DNA of 64,000 bases from Acidobacteriota bacterium (GTDB lineage: Bacteria; Acidobacteriota; Terriglobia; Terriglobales; Acidobacteriaceae). Location: assembly GCA_021803035.1 (NCBI GenBank), contig JAJZME010000050.1, positions 56,576 through 120,575 on the forward strand, in the 5' to 3' direction. The position numbers were made by a program, and so were the translations under genes. The notes below the pieces were generated by a model. That model was not told the origin of the DNA. It was given only the letters and a program-made list of their open reading frames with translations, and did no database searches. Positions 53,354 through 62,842 of this stretch are shown piece by piece; position 1 is the stretch's first letter; each line of letters starts with the position of its first letter.

Positions 53354-54409
53354 TCACGAAAACCCCACCAGCACCGGCTCCATCTCCAGCCGGATGCCAA
53401 ACCGCGCCTCCACCGCATCCGCGATCTGCCCTGCCAGCGCAAGAATCTCCCCGGCCGTCGCGCCGCCGCGATTGACCAGCGCCAGCGTGTGCCGCGACGA
53501 GATGCCCGCCGCGCCCACCGCATAGCCTCTCTTGAAACCGGCCTGCTCGATCAGCCATGCCGCCGGCACCTTCACCAGTCCCGGCCCGGCGCCAAATTGC
53601 GGCAATTTTGTCGCGCCCGCGCCGGCCATTCGTTGCGCCTGTCCCTCAGTCACCACCGGATTCTTGAAGAAACTGCCCGCGCTTCTGCAATCCGGATCGC
53701 CATCCACCAGCAGCATTCCCTTCGATTGCCGAATCCGCCGCACCGCGGCCACAACCTCCGCCAGTGCCGGCTCGCGTCCGGCCTCCACGCTGGCATGAAT
53801 AGCCCGTTGCAGGTCGGGATACGCAATCGTCGGCGCGCCGCCCGGCCGCAGCCGATAATCCACCCGCGTCACCGCGTAGCGCCCGCGGTCGACCGAGTTG
53901 AAGCGGCTGCGCCGGTATGAGAATCCGCACTCCGCCGCCGTGAACTCGGCAAACAAATGCTCTTCGAGATCAAACACCCGCACCCGCTCAATGACCGAAG
54001 CCACCTCCTGCCCGTATGCGCCCACATTCTGCACCGGCGTTCCGCCCACCGTCCCCGGAATCCCCGCCAGGCATTCGATCCCCGCGCAGCCGTCCACCAC
54101 CGCTCGGCTCACCAGGCCGTCCCAGTCTTCACCGGCAGCGGCGCGATAGACGCGCTCTCCAGCCGCGCCACCGATTTCTACATCCATTCCGCGCAGGCGC
54201 ACATGCAGCACCAGCCCGTCGAATCCCGCGTCGGAAACAAGCAGGTTGCTTCCTCCACCAAGCACAAAAAGCGGCATTGCGCGTTCCCGCGCCCACGCCA
54301 CGGCCTCGCCAATCTCCTCTTCGCTGGCAGCCTCGGCAAACCACAGCGCCGGCCCGCCGATTCCCAGCGTCGTGAACGGCGCAAGTGGCTGGTTTTTCTT
54401 CAGGTTCAT
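53354..54409 (-). CDS. murB: UDP-N-acetylenolpyruvoylglucosamine reductase
   Basis: FAD enzyme giving UDP-MurNAc for peptidoglycan. 351 aa. FAD-binding TTLGIGGPA and LFVLGGGSNLLVSDAGFDGLV; the active-site segment GIECLAGIPGTVGGTPVQNVGAYGQEV; SAGSFFKNPVV with the catalytic serine. The length and the inserted segment after YRRSRFN fit the E. coli-like type I MurB. ATG 54409. Confidence 0.95.
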   Translation of the reverse strand: MNLKKNQPLAPFTTLGIGGPALWFAEAASEEEIGEAVAWARERAMPLFVLGGGSNLLVSDAGFDGLVLHVRLRGMDVEIGGAAGERVYRAAAGEDWDGLVSRAVVDGCAGIECLAGIPGTVGGTPVQNVGAYGQEVASVIERVRVFDLEEHLFAEFTAAECGFSYRRSRFNSVDRGRYAVTRVDYRLRPGGAPTIAYPDLQRAIHASVEAGREPALAEVVAAVRRIRQSKGMLLVDGDPDCRSAGSFFKNPVVTEGQAQRMAGAGATKLPQFGAGPGLVKVPAAWLIEQAGFKRGYAVGAAGISSRHTLALVNRGGATAGEILALAGQIADAVEARFGIRLEMEPVLVGFS

Positions 54410-54491
54410 CGCTTATTCGCCTGCCCTCAGCCTACACCAGCCTCTTTGCCGTTAAAATGATCCCAGGCAATTCCCCTTGCCGGAGGCGAAC

Positions 54492-54920
54492 ATGTATCCC
54501 GAACTCATGGTGATCCCGATGCGCGAAGAGCTGACGCGTGCCGGAATCGAAGAAACCCGCACCGCCGAAGAGGTGGACGCCGCGGTCAATCAGCCCGGCA
54601 CCACGCTCGTCATCGTCAACTCCATCTGCGGCTGCGCCGCCGGCAAGATGCGCCCCGGCGTGCGGCTGGCGCTGGCCAACGCCCTCAACCAGCCCGACCG
54701 CAAGATCACCGTCTTTGCCGGTCAGGATCGCGAGGCCACCGAGCGTGCCCGCAGCTACTTCGAGGGCAATCCGCCCAGTTCTCCCGCCATCGCCATCCTG
54801 CGCGACGGCAAGCTGGCCTACCTGATGCAGCGCTATGTCATCGAGCAGGCCACCGCACAGGAGATCGCCGGCGAACTGATCCGCGCCTTCGACGAGTTCT
54901 GCGCGAAGACGGCAGCATAA
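54492..54920 (+). CDS. BrxA/BrxB-family bacilliredoxin
   Basis: 142 aa YphP/YqiW-type thioredoxin-fold protein with the characteristic CGC active site C46-G-C48 in IVNSICGCAAGKMRPGV. It removes bacillithiol from mixed disulfides in Firmicutes, and homologues occur in other bacteria. ATG 54492 has GGAGG 5-9 nt upstream. It is divergent from murB with 82 nt between starts. Confidence 0.9.
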   Translation: MYPELMVIPMREELTRAGIEETRTAEEVDAAVNQPGTTLVIVNSICGCAAGKMRPGVRLALANALNQPDRKITVFAGQDREATERARSYFEGNPPSSPAIAILRDGKLAYLMQRYVIEQATAQEIAGELIRAFDEFCAKTAA

Positions 54921-55003
54921 AGGCAGATCTCAACCCGTAGCTTCGTGCTGATGGGCGCGTCGTTTTGCGGCGCGCCCGGGCAGTTGCGCGTTATCCCTCC
55001 TGC

Positions 55004-56506
55004 TTAACCCCTGACAACAGCATCCGGCGCTTGCGCCGATCCCTCAGCCAGCGCCTTTTGCACCCTGCTGTGCTTGCGGCTGTAAGTGAAGTAGATGATC
55101 TGCCCCACCACCAGCCAGATCCCGAAGCCGATCCACGCCGGCGCATCCAGCGACAACATCAGCGCCAGCGACACGACCATGCCGCAGATCGGCACCAGCG
55201 GCACCCAGGGCGTTCGGAACGGCCGCGGCAGGTCCGGCTGCTTCATGCGCATCACCCACACGCCCAGGCAAACAATGGTGAACGCCAGCAGTGTCCCCAG
55301 GCTCACCAGTTCGCCCAAAAAAGCAATAGGAAAGAATGCCGCCAGGAATGCCACAAAGGTGCCGACGGCTATGGATGTGATATACGGCGTCCGGAAGCGA
55401 GGATGAATCTTGCACGCCCAATTCCAGAACAGCCCGTCGTGCGACATGGTGTAAAGCACGCGCGACTGCCCCAGCAACATCACCAGCATCACCGAGGCCA
55501 GGCCGGCAATCGCCCCCAGATCAATCAGCCACACTCCCCACTGCACGCCAATCGCCGCCGCGCCATCGGCCACCGGAGCGGCAACATTCAGAGTCGTGTA
55601 CGATTTCAGTCCGGTCAGCAGGCCGGAGACAATGATGTAAAGAATCGTGCAGATAATCAGCGATCCCAGAATCCCAAAAGGCAGATCGCGTTGCGGATTC
55701 TTTGCCTCCTGCGCCGCGGTGGAGACCGCGTCGAAGCCGATATAGGCAAAGAACACCACCCCGGCCGCGCGCATGATCCCCGACCAGCCGAACTCGCCAA
55801 AATGGCCCAGATTCTTGGGAATGAACGGATGCCAGTTGGCGACCATGTGGTGCCAATGGCCGAAAGCAAACACGATAGCCAGCCCGATAAAGATCAGCAG
55901 GACCGAGACCTTTACGATCACTGCGCCACTGTTGAAGTTGGCCGATTCGCGCACGCCCACCACCAGAATGATGGTGATCACAATGATGGCCGACAAAGCG
56001 AAGATGTCGACATGCGCCGCATACGGATGCCCGAAGAACGACAGCGAAAGCGACGGCGTTGGATTGAACGGCAGCTTCATCCCGAATGACCCCAACAGGC
56101 TGGTCACATAGCCGCTCCAGCCCACCGCCACCGTCGCCGCGCCAAACGCATACTCCAGCACCAGCGCCCATCCAATGATCCAGGCCACCAGCTCGCCCAT
56201 GGTCGCGTAGCCGTAGGTATAGGCGCTGCCCGCAATGGGAATCATGGAAGCGAACTCGGAGTAACACAGCCCCGCAAACACGCATCCCACGCCGGCAATC
56301 ACGAAGGAAAGCACAATCGCCGGTCCGGCAAACTGCGCCGCCGCCGTGCCCGTCAGCACGAAGATGCCCGCGCCGATAATCGCGCCGATGCCCAGCGTAA
56401 TCAGGTTGATCGGCCCCAGCGCGCGCTTCAGCGTGTGCTCGCCGGCCTCAGAGGCCTCCGCCAGAATCGTGCTGATGGGCTTGGTTGCAAAAAGCCTGGT
56501 CGCCAT
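55004..56506 (-). CDS. APC-family amino acid permease (cationic amino acid transporter type)
   Basis: 500 aa inner-membrane transporter with 12-14 helices. The family N-terminus is LKRALGPINLITLGIGAIIGAGIFVLTG, with the unwound-helix GAGIF motif; also FFAYIGFDAVSTAAQEAKNPQRDLP and GQSRVLYTMSHDGLF. It resembles the CAT/YfnA subgroup. ATG 56506 has GGAG 8 nt upstream. Substrate likely an amino acid, identity unknown. A second permease gene lies upstream on the same strand, 105 nt away. Confidence 0.88.
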   Translation of the reverse strand: MATRLFATKPISTILAEASEAGEHTLKRALGPINLITLGIGAIIGAGIFVLTGTAAAQFAGPAIVLSFVIAGVGCVFAGLCYSEFASMIPIAGSAYTYGYATMGELVAWIIGWALVLEYAFGAATVAVGWSGYVTSLLGSFGMKLPFNPTPSLSLSFFGHPYAAHVDIFALSAIIVITIILVVGVRESANFNSGAVIVKVSVLLIFIGLAIVFAFGHWHHMVANWHPFIPKNLGHFGEFGWSGIMRAAGVVFFAYIGFDAVSTAAQEAKNPQRDLPFGILGSLIICTILYIIVSGLLTGLKSYTTLNVAAPVADGAAAIGVQWGVWLIDLGAIAGLASVMLVMLLGQSRVLYTMSHDGLFWNWACKIHPRFRTPYITSIAVGTFVAFLAAFFPIAFLGELVSLGTLLAFTIVCLGVWVMRMKQPDLPRPFRTPWVPLVPICGMVVSLALMLSLDAPAWIGFGIWLVVGQIIYFTYSRKHSRVQKALAEGSAQAPDAVVRG

Positions 56507-56611
56507 GCGCTTCATCTCCGCTTTAATTCGTATCTGCCCTGCTTCCTGCGTTGCCCTTCTGCTCTCGCTGATGCCAAACAACGGCCTCAGGCCGCGCGGG
56601 CGGCCCGTCTC

Positions 56612-58204
56612 TCAGGAAGAAAGTTCCGGCTCCGCTTTGATCGCTTTCGCCGAACGGCGCGACCAGAACAGATATACCGGGATACCAAGCAAAACCAGGG
56701 CCAGGCCCGGCCACGTGTACTGGGGCTTGTACCGCAATAATACTAAACAGATCCACGCCGCCATGGCGATGTAGATCGCCGGCAGAACCGGATAGCCCCA
56801 TGCCCGGTACGGCCGCTCCGCGTCCGGCCGCTTGAAGCGCAGAACAAAGAGCGCCGAAATCGTCAGGATGTAGAACACCAGCTCGGCAAAGATGATGTAA
56901 TCCAGCAATTGACCATACGATCCTGAAACGCAGAGCAGCACCGTCCAGATGCACTGCACAATCAACCCCGCCACCGGCGTCTTGTAGCGCGGGTGCAGCC
57001 TGCCTACCCGCTTGAAGAACAGCCCGTCACGGCTCATGGCGTAATAAACGCGCGCTCCGGCCAGCGTCATGCCGTTGGCGCACCCGAAGGTGGAGATCAG
57101 TATGGCTCCCGCCATCAGCCAGGCCCCCGCCGAGTGAAAGATCGCCGCCAGCGCCGCCGTCGCCACGCGGTCCTCGGACGCGTGCTGAATGCCGCGCGCC
57201 ATTACGGTCGCGCCGTGCGGATCTCCGTGCATCGGCAGCACCAGCAGGTAGCCCAATGACACCAGAAAGTAGATCACCAGCACGAACCCCGTCCCGAAAA
57301 CCAGCGAAAGCGGAATATTGCGCCGGGGATTCTTCACCTCGCCGGCGGTGAAGGTGATGTTGTTCCACGCATCGGCCGAAAACAGAGACCCCACCTGCAC
57401 CACGGCCAGAATCACGAAGACATTCACCAGCGCGACCGGGCCACCCACCCCCACCTGCACCGGATGCAGCGAATGCCAGCCCGCATTCCGCCAGAACTCG
57501 CTCCAGCCCGCGCCGAAGTTCGCCTTCCACGCCTCTGCCGTGCGGCCAATGGTGAGCGCCAACAGCACCAGCGCGGCTAGCGCCAGCGCTTTGACCGAGG
57601 TGAAGATGTTCTGAATCAGCGCCCCCAGCTTTACGCCGAAGAAATTCACGATGGCCAGAAAAACCACCACGGCAATGGCAACCAGATTGGCCGTATTAAC
57701 GCCGATCTCGATATTGCCCAGCTCCATCGGCCCCACGCGCCACGCCGGTACGTGCGCGATGTGCCAGAGCCAATGCGTAGTTGATACAGCCGGGAAAAAA
57801 ACCCCAAGGAACGTGCCAAAGGCCACGCACACGGCGGCGATGGTTCCCGTCTGGATGACGAGAAACAGCGTCCAGCCAAAAAGAAAACCCCACAGCGGCC
57901 CCAGCGCCTCGCGTAGGTAAACGTACTGGCCGCCCGCCTTGGGCATCATGGCTGCCAGCTCGCCATAGCTGAGCGCGCCGATCATGGTCATGACAGCCGT
58001 AACTACCCATGCGCCCAAGTAAAGCGCCGGGGAGTTGGTGCCCCGGGCGATGTCGGCATCCACAATATAGATACCCGAGCCGATCATCGAGCCCATGACG
58101 ATGGCCGTCGCGCTGAACAGCCCAAGCGTCTGCGCCATTCGGGGCGCTTCGGCTGGCATTGATGTTTTGGGCGCGGGAGCAGGATCTGAGGTCTGCACGT
58201 ACAA
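56612..58204 (-). CDS. APC-family amino acid permease (LAT/SteT-like)
   Basis: 530 aa with 12 hydrophobic segments. TM1 is ATAIVMGSMIGSGIYIVDADIAR, with the GSGIY loop; also GELAAMMPKAGGQYVYLREALGP, FSADAWNNITFTAGEVKNPRRNIP and GARVYYAMSRDGLFF. These match the LAT/SteT-type exchangers. Only about 30% similar by eye to the neighbouring permease, so not a recent duplicate. The start is TTG 58204 or GTG 58198; ribosome-binding site weak. Confidence 0.85.
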   Translation of the reverse strand: MYVQTSDPAPAPKTSMPAEAPRMAQTLGLFSATAIVMGSMIGSGIYIVDADIARGTNSPALYLGAWVVTAVMTMIGALSYGELAAMMPKAGGQYVYLREALGPLWGFLFGWTLFLVIQTGTIAAVCVAFGTFLGVFFPAVSTTHWLWHIAHVPAWRVGPMELGNIEIGVNTANLVAIAVVVFLAIVNFFGVKLGALIQNIFTSVKALALAALVLLALTIGRTAEAWKANFGAGWSEFWRNAGWHSLHPVQVGVGGPVALVNVFVILAVVQVGSLFSADAWNNITFTAGEVKNPRRNIPLSLVFGTGFVLVIYFLVSLGYLLVLPMHGDPHGATVMARGIQHASEDRVATAALAAIFHSAGAWLMAGAILISTFGCANGMTLAGARVYYAMSRDGLFFKRVGRLHPRYKTPVAGLIVQCIWTVLLCVSGSYGQLLDYIIFAELVFYILTISALFVLRFKRPDAERPYRAWGYPVLPAIYIAMAAWICLVLLRYKPQYTWPGLALVLLGIPVYLFWSRRSAKAIKAEPELSS

Positions 58205-58273
58205 GTTTCTATCTGATTTTTCCGGACTTGTCTCTACTTTTCTTTTTCCCGCTTGCCAAATGTGCCCGCCTCA

Positions 58274-58915
58274 TTACTCCAACGCCGCCAGCCACCGGCG
58301 AAACTCAGCGGCCGGATCGGGAGCATGGAAGATGGCGGCAGACACGGCGACGGTGCTCGCTCCGGCGGCCAGAACCAGAGGCGCCGTTTCCAGCGTAATT
58401 CCGGCCGCGCAGGTCAGCACGCGCTCCGGCCCCGCAAGCTCGCGCATCCGGCGCACACCTTCCGGGCCAATCGGCGCCTTGTCCGTCACCTTTGTAGTCG
58501 TGCGGTAAACCGGGCCGACCGCCAGATAATCCACCGGCGCCTCCAGAACACCCGGCAGAAACTCCGTGCTGCCGCCAAATGTGCCCACAATCCGGTCCGG
58601 GCCAACGATCCGCCGCGCCTCCGCCGGAGACACATCGCCGGCATCAACGTGAACCCCGTCAAATCCTGACCCCTCAACCAGATCGGCGCGGTCATCGAGA
58701 ATGAGCTTAATGTTTGGCGCAGGCATCGCCGCTCGCAGCGCCGCCGCGTCGGCAAGAATCTCCGCATCGGAGCCGGTCTTGTTGCGGTATTCGAGCACCG
58801 TCACGCCTGCCTCCGCCAGCGACCCGCCCAGCCGGCGCAGGAATTCCGTCCGGCCACTGGCCGGAATCATGGCAGAGTCGAGAATGGGATAAATCTTTGC
58901 GAATGAAAACGGCAT
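58274..58915 (-). CDS. thiE: Thiamine-phosphate synthase
   Basis: Condenses HMP-PP and THZ-P to thiamine phosphate. TIM barrel of 213 aa. It has TVLEYRNKTGSD, LILDDRADLVEGSGFDGVHVDAGDVSP, IVGTFGGSTEF, VDYLAVGPVY and the C-terminal phosphate loop AAGITLETAP...GASTVAVSAAIF. The normal HVGQ-type residue pattern is altered to HVDAG. No other thi genes nearby and no TPP riboswitch visible upstream. Confidence 0.9.
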   Translation of the reverse strand: MPFSFAKIYPILDSAMIPASGRTEFLRRLGGSLAEAGVTVLEYRNKTGSDAEILADAAALRAAMPAPNIKLILDDRADLVEGSGFDGVHVDAGDVSPAEARRIVGPDRIVGTFGGSTEFLPGVLEAPVDYLAVGPVYRTTTKVTDKAPIGPEGVRRMRELAGPERVLTCAAGITLETAPLVLAAGASTVAVSAAIFHAPDPAAEFRRWLAALE

Positions 58916-59031
58916 GAATCAAGACTACTTCTCGGGGCTGGCGAAGAGAAAATAGTCGGCACTCCCCGGCCGTTCCGTGCCCATCGGCATTACGCCAGCG
59001 GGCGCGAAACGCTGGTCTTGGCTCACAGCAC

Positions 59032-59535
59032 TCACATTCCATCCGCCGAGGGCCCATACGTCCCCGGCAGCGCTCCGCCCAGCAGTCGGATATACACGCC
59101 CACTTGCGCGCGGTGATGCACCATGTGGTTCATCACCATATCCCGGAAGACCTGATGCCGTGGCCCATCCACAAAGGTCTGGCCACCAAAGATGAATTGC
59201 CAGTTCTGATCCCACTTTTCAGGAGTGGTTGCAGCCAACTGTTTGCGCGTCGCCGGCAATGCGCCGTCAAACCTCTCCAGCAGCGCGGCTTTGCTCTCGG
59301 GAATGTACGGGTTCCACTTGTGGTCCGCCGGCAGATCTATCTTGTCGGTGGTAAGAATCGTCATCCCAAATTCGCCCGTCATGTCGGAGAGGTGTCCCGC
59401 CAACCGGCCCAATGGCATGGATTTCTCGTGCGGTTTGTAAGCCAGGTCGGCGCCGTCTGGGATGGCGGCGAGCATCTTCCGAGTCCTGGCCGCTTCCCGG
59501 TCAAATTCCGCCATCAGATCCTGCTGGTAATCCAT
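59032..59535 (-). CDS. DinB-family protein
   Basis: 167 aa four-helix DinB/YfiT-like metal-binding protein. The three histidines are in LAGHLSD (near 46) and MNHMVHHRAQVGVYIRLLG (near 138-143). Members are often thiol transferases in bacillithiol/mycothiol metabolism. ATG 59535 has GGAGG 8 nt upstream; longer frames overlap nothing conserved. Isolated between thiE and the hydrolase operon. Function unassigned. Confidence 0.85.
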   Translation of the reverse strand: MDYQQDLMAEFDREAARTRKMLAAIPDGADLAYKPHEKSMPLGRLAGHLSDMTGEFGMTILTTDKIDLPADHKWNPYIPESKAALLERFDGALPATRKQLAATTPEKWDQNWQFIFGGQTFVDGPRHQVFRDMVMNHMVHHRAQVGVYIRLLGGALPGTYGPSADGM

Positions 59536-59681
59536 TTGTGCAACCTCCGTGGATGTAGTCATAGTTCCCATACAGCATAACGGAATCCTGGCCTGCAGGC
59601 GAACAAAAAGCGATAACAACTCGGCGCTGCAGCCCAAAGCTGGAAGTGGGTCTGACGCTAAACCCGATGCCCTGGATCCAC

Positions 59682-60554
59682 TTACCGGAACCTTGTCGAT
59701 ACAAACGCCGCGCTAAACGCCTCCTGCCACCCTGCCGCGCCGCCATCGGGTACCGCCGCGCCCTGTGGCGGCACGTTAACTGGCAGGGCCAGGCCCGGAG
59801 CCGGCGGCTGATTGACCTGCAGGTAATCGCCGTGGTTGAAGTTCCACCCGTCGGGAATCTCGAAGGGCGGCTCGAAGTTGGCCGGCCATGTCTTCGTCGG
59901 TCCGCAGCGCCCGATCGCCGCCCGCCACCAGGGATGGCCCACCGTAATAATTCCCGCAAAGAAGTTGCCGATCGGGAAAAGCTCCGAAAGCACGGTATCT
60001 TTCTTTGACGCCAGCACCGAGATGTTTCCGGCTCTGGCCGCCGCTGCCCTGAACTCCGCGCTCAAACAGTTGTCGTCGATGGCCCCGGCCATCAGCGTGA
60101 GCCCACGCACGGGCAACTTCATCCGCTCAATCGTCTCCAGCACCACCCGCGCGCCCAGGCTGTGCGAAGCAAACGAGATACTGGCCGCGTCCTGAAAATT
60201 CTCGTCAATGAAAGCCGCCAGCAGCTTCCCGGCGTTACCGGCCACGCGCGGCTCCTCGGGATAGTCGAGCCCATGCGCCCAGATTGAGTCGCCCGGCCAC
60301 AGCACGCCAAGATAAGCCGAAGCCGCCGGAAGCTGCAGCAGATGATCCCAGTTCGCAAGGCATGCAATCCCCTCGGCGCGGTTCACGTTGAAGCCGTGCG
60401 TCGCAATCAGAACGTGCCGCCCGCGGATCGAATGCAGCATCTCGGCCGCAAGCAGGCCGGTATAGTTGCTGATATTCGTGCCCTGGCAGATCGAGACCGT
60501 GGCGGACAGCTCGCCGCCCACAGGTTGCACCCGGAGATCCAGAAATTGCGTCAT
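59682..60554 (-). CDS. Alpha/beta-hydrolase fold protein, DUF900-like
   Basis: 290 aa, cytoplasmic (no signal peptide). Oxyanion-side strand VLIATHGFNVNRAEG; nucleophile elbow SHSLGARVVLETI (serine about 130); a later Asp/His region (ITVGHPWW, FNHGDYLQ) may complete the triad. It is like the DUF900 family of putative serine esterases/lipases. It follows a membrane-protein gene with a 6-nt gap, indicating a two-gene operon. Substrate unknown. Confidence 0.75.
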   Translation of the reverse strand: MTQFLDLRVQPVGGELSATVSICQGTNISNYTGLLAAEMLHSIRGRHVLIATHGFNVNRAEGIACLANWDHLLQLPAASAYLGVLWPGDSIWAHGLDYPEEPRVAGNAGKLLAAFIDENFQDAASISFASHSLGARVVLETIERMKLPVRGLTLMAGAIDDNCLSAEFRAAAARAGNISVLASKKDTVLSELFPIGNFFAGIITVGHPWWRAAIGRCGPTKTWPANFEPPFEIPDGWNFNHGDYLQVNQPPAPGLALPVNVPPQGAAVPDGGAAGWQEAFSAAFVSTRFR

Positions 60555-60560
60555 CTCGGC

Positions 60561-61247
60561 CTACTTCCTGATCAACTGCATGGTGTTCACGGCGCTGACC
60601 AGCGCGCTCGACAGGTCCTTCGCAATCGGCGCCAGCGGCACCGCCAGCAAACCGGCCAGCACCGCTTCTCCCATGTCCTTCGTCCACCAGTAGCGGATCA
60701 GCGCGCCGCCCTTCAGCACCCACCCGCCAACGAACGCCAGCACCACGGCAAACACCGCCGCAAGCATCCGGGTTCCGTTGGTGTACGCCTGGTCGCAGTC
60801 CTGGTAGACCTCGTCGAGCAGCGCGGTAAGAATCAGGTCGAAGCGCGAGTAGACATCGGTCTCGCCCGCGCTCAGTGCCGTCCCTGCGGCAATCTTCGCC
60901 GCCACAGCCTGAAGCGTTGCCGCGTCCACGCCGGTGGCCTCCGCCAAGGCTGCCGCATTGCCCGGGTTCATGCCCAGCTTGATGAGCGATTTGGCAATCG
61001 CCTGCTGGCTGGCCAGATCTCTGCCGTTGTACCAGTTGGCCCGCAGCGTATCCACAATCCGGGCCTGCGTCAGCCCCCTGGCCGCCGCGCCCGGCGTCAG
61101 CGCCGTGACCGCCTCCTCAATCCTCGCAAAGCCGATCCGGTTCGCGCCGCCCCAGAACAGCTTCGTCGAATCCACCAGGCCGAAAGCCGCAACCCCCAAT
61201 CCGCCAATAGCCGTGATGATGCTGGGTAGATTCTGAAGAATGCTCAT
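60561..61247 (-). CDS. Membrane protein of unknown function, operon partner of the hydrolase
   Basis: 228 aa. Hydrophobic segments at about 8-25 (IITAIGGLGVAAFGLVDS), 162-185 (LAAVFAVVLAFVGGWVLKG) and 192-215 (AVLAGLLAVPLAPIAKDLSS). The middle is soluble, helical and Ala-rich. ATG 61247 has GGGAGG 7 nt upstream. No family recognised. It may anchor or regulate the adjacent hydrolase; stop and next start are 6 nt apart. Confidence 0.75.
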   Translation of the reverse strand: MSILQNLPSIITAIGGLGVAAFGLVDSTKLFWGGANRIGFARIEEAVTALTPGAAARGLTQARIVDTLRANWYNGRDLASQQAIAKSLIKLGMNPGNAAALAEATGVDAATLQAVAAKIAAGTALSAGETDVYSRFDLILTALLDEVYQDCDQAYTNGTRMLAAVFAVVLAFVGGWVLKGGALIRYWWTKDMGEAVLAGLLAVPLAPIAKDLSSALVSAVNTMQLIRK

Positions 61248-61422
61248 GCCTGTACCTCCCAATTGTGCTGGTGTGGCCTAACTCTACAGGCCACGAAACG
61301 GCGGGTAAAGCAAAATCTTCCGCCCCGCCCGCAGTGTGGTCGCAGAGCAGGTTCCGCGCAGCCGCCGTGATAGACTGCGGGTTGCATAAATAGCAATTAA
61401 TCTGGAGGTTTTTCAAAAAACA

Positions 61423-62643
61423 ATGTCCAAACCGTGGTTCGGCCTGGCTTCCATCTCTGCACTCCTGCTCGCCACAGCCGGAATGTGCAATGCCCAATCT
61501 TCCCCGCGTCCGCAGTGGGTGGGAACATGGGCCACCTCCCCCATGATGACCCACGGCGGCTGCAGCGAACATCCCTTCTGCGCCGGTACGCTGCGCGAGA
61601 TTGTTCACGTCTCCGATGGCGGCACAGAGGTTCGCGTTCGTTTCACCAATGAATTCGGTCTCGATCAGCTCATCATCAGCGACGCGCACGTGGCGCTCAG
61701 CGCGGGCGGCGACAGCATCAAGCCCGGCACGGACCGCGCATTGACCTTCGGCGGCTCATCCACCGTCAACATCCCACCCGGCGCGGCCATGTACTCCGAT
61801 CCCGTCAAGCTCGACGTCCCTCCGCTCTCCAATCTCGCCGTCAGCTTCTACCTGCCCGCGCAGGTCATGCAGCAAAAGACCTATCACGCTCTCGCCAATC
61901 AGGAAAACTTCTTCGCCAACGGCGATCAGGCCGCGGCCCTCTCGCTCAAAGATCCATCAAAAATGTGGCAGTGGTACTTCCTCGACGGCGTCGACGTCAA
62001 CGCCGTGCAGGGTTCGGCCGCCATCGTCGCATTCGGCGACTCCATCACCGACGGCTTTCACTCCACGCCCGATGCCAACGACAGTTGGCCCGCTGTGCTG
62101 GCTAAGCGCCTGCAACAGAATCCCGCCCTCGATCACGTCAGCGTCCTGAACGAAGGCATCAGCGGTAACCGCGTCCTCAACAACGGCGCGGGACCCAACG
62201 CCCTCTCGCGATTCGACCGCGATGTCCTCTCCCAGAACGGCGTGCGCTATCTGATCATCCTGGAAAGCATCAACGACATCGGCCATATTTACCGCCCCGC
62301 GGGCCCAGCCGACGAAATCACGGCCAAAGAACTGGAAGAGGCTCTGACGCAGATGGTCGACGCCGCGCACGAACACGGCATCAAGGTCTACGGCGCCACG
62401 CTGACCCCCTTTGAAGGCGCCAAGTACTACACCGCCAAAGGCGAACAGATGCGTGAAGCCGTCAACCAGTGGATTCGCACCAGCGGCGTCTTCGACGGCG
62501 TAATCGACTTCGACAAGATCACCCGCGATCCCCAGCATCCGCACCGTTACAACCCGGCTTACAACTCGGGAGACGATCTGCACCCGAACGACGCCGGATA
62601 CAAGGCCATGGCCGACGGCATCAACCTGGCCTGGTTCAAGTAG
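61423..62643 (+). CDS. Secreted SGNH/GDSL-type hydrolase
   Basis: 406 aa. Signal peptide of 24 residues (LASISALLLATAGMCNAQ). The SGNH fold has block I FGDSITDGF with nucleophile S207, block II/III residues GNRVLNN and LESINDIGH, and the catalytic DxxH D384-H387 in DDLHPNDAGYKAMADGI. A beta-sandwich-like region occupies residues 30-190. Similar enzymes are acetylxylan or rhamnogalacturonan esterases; substrate unknown. CTGGAGG lies 11 nt before ATG 61423. Probably acts on plant polysaccharide outside the cytoplasm. Confidence 0.87.
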   Translation: MSKPWFGLASISALLLATAGMCNAQSSPRPQWVGTWATSPMMTHGGCSEHPFCAGTLREIVHVSDGGTEVRVRFTNEFGLDQLIISDAHVALSAGGDSIKPGTDRALTFGGSSTVNIPPGAAMYSDPVKLDVPPLSNLAVSFYLPAQVMQQKTYHALANQENFFANGDQAAALSLKDPSKMWQWYFLDGVDVNAVQGSAAIVAFGDSITDGFHSTPDANDSWPAVLAKRLQQNPALDHVSVLNEGISGNRVLNNGAGPNALSRFDRDVLSQNGVRYLIILESINDIGHIYRPAGPADEITAKELEEALTQMVDAAHEHGIKVYGATLTPFEGAKYYTAKGEQMREAVNQWIRTSGVFDGVIDFDKITRDPQHPHRYNPAYNSGDDLHPNDAGYKAMADGINLAWFK

Positions 62644-62842
62644 TTTCTGTTCCATTCAAATGGCTTATGGCGCGGACGTCTGCCCATGCGGGCGTCTGCG
62701 CGCCGGCCCGGGGTCTGCCTGCCGCTCGCGCAGCACGATTCCTGAAACGCCCAGCGCCGCAGCGGCGTCAAACCAAATAGATGACGCGGGACTTCCCCGC
62801 CCTGTCGTGTGTGTCACCCTATAGAGAGGTCTGTTCTTCATC

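Noticed and set aside
58916..59031. TPP riboswitch upstream of thiE
   Set aside because: Only 116 nt between genes and no recognisable THI-box motifs.
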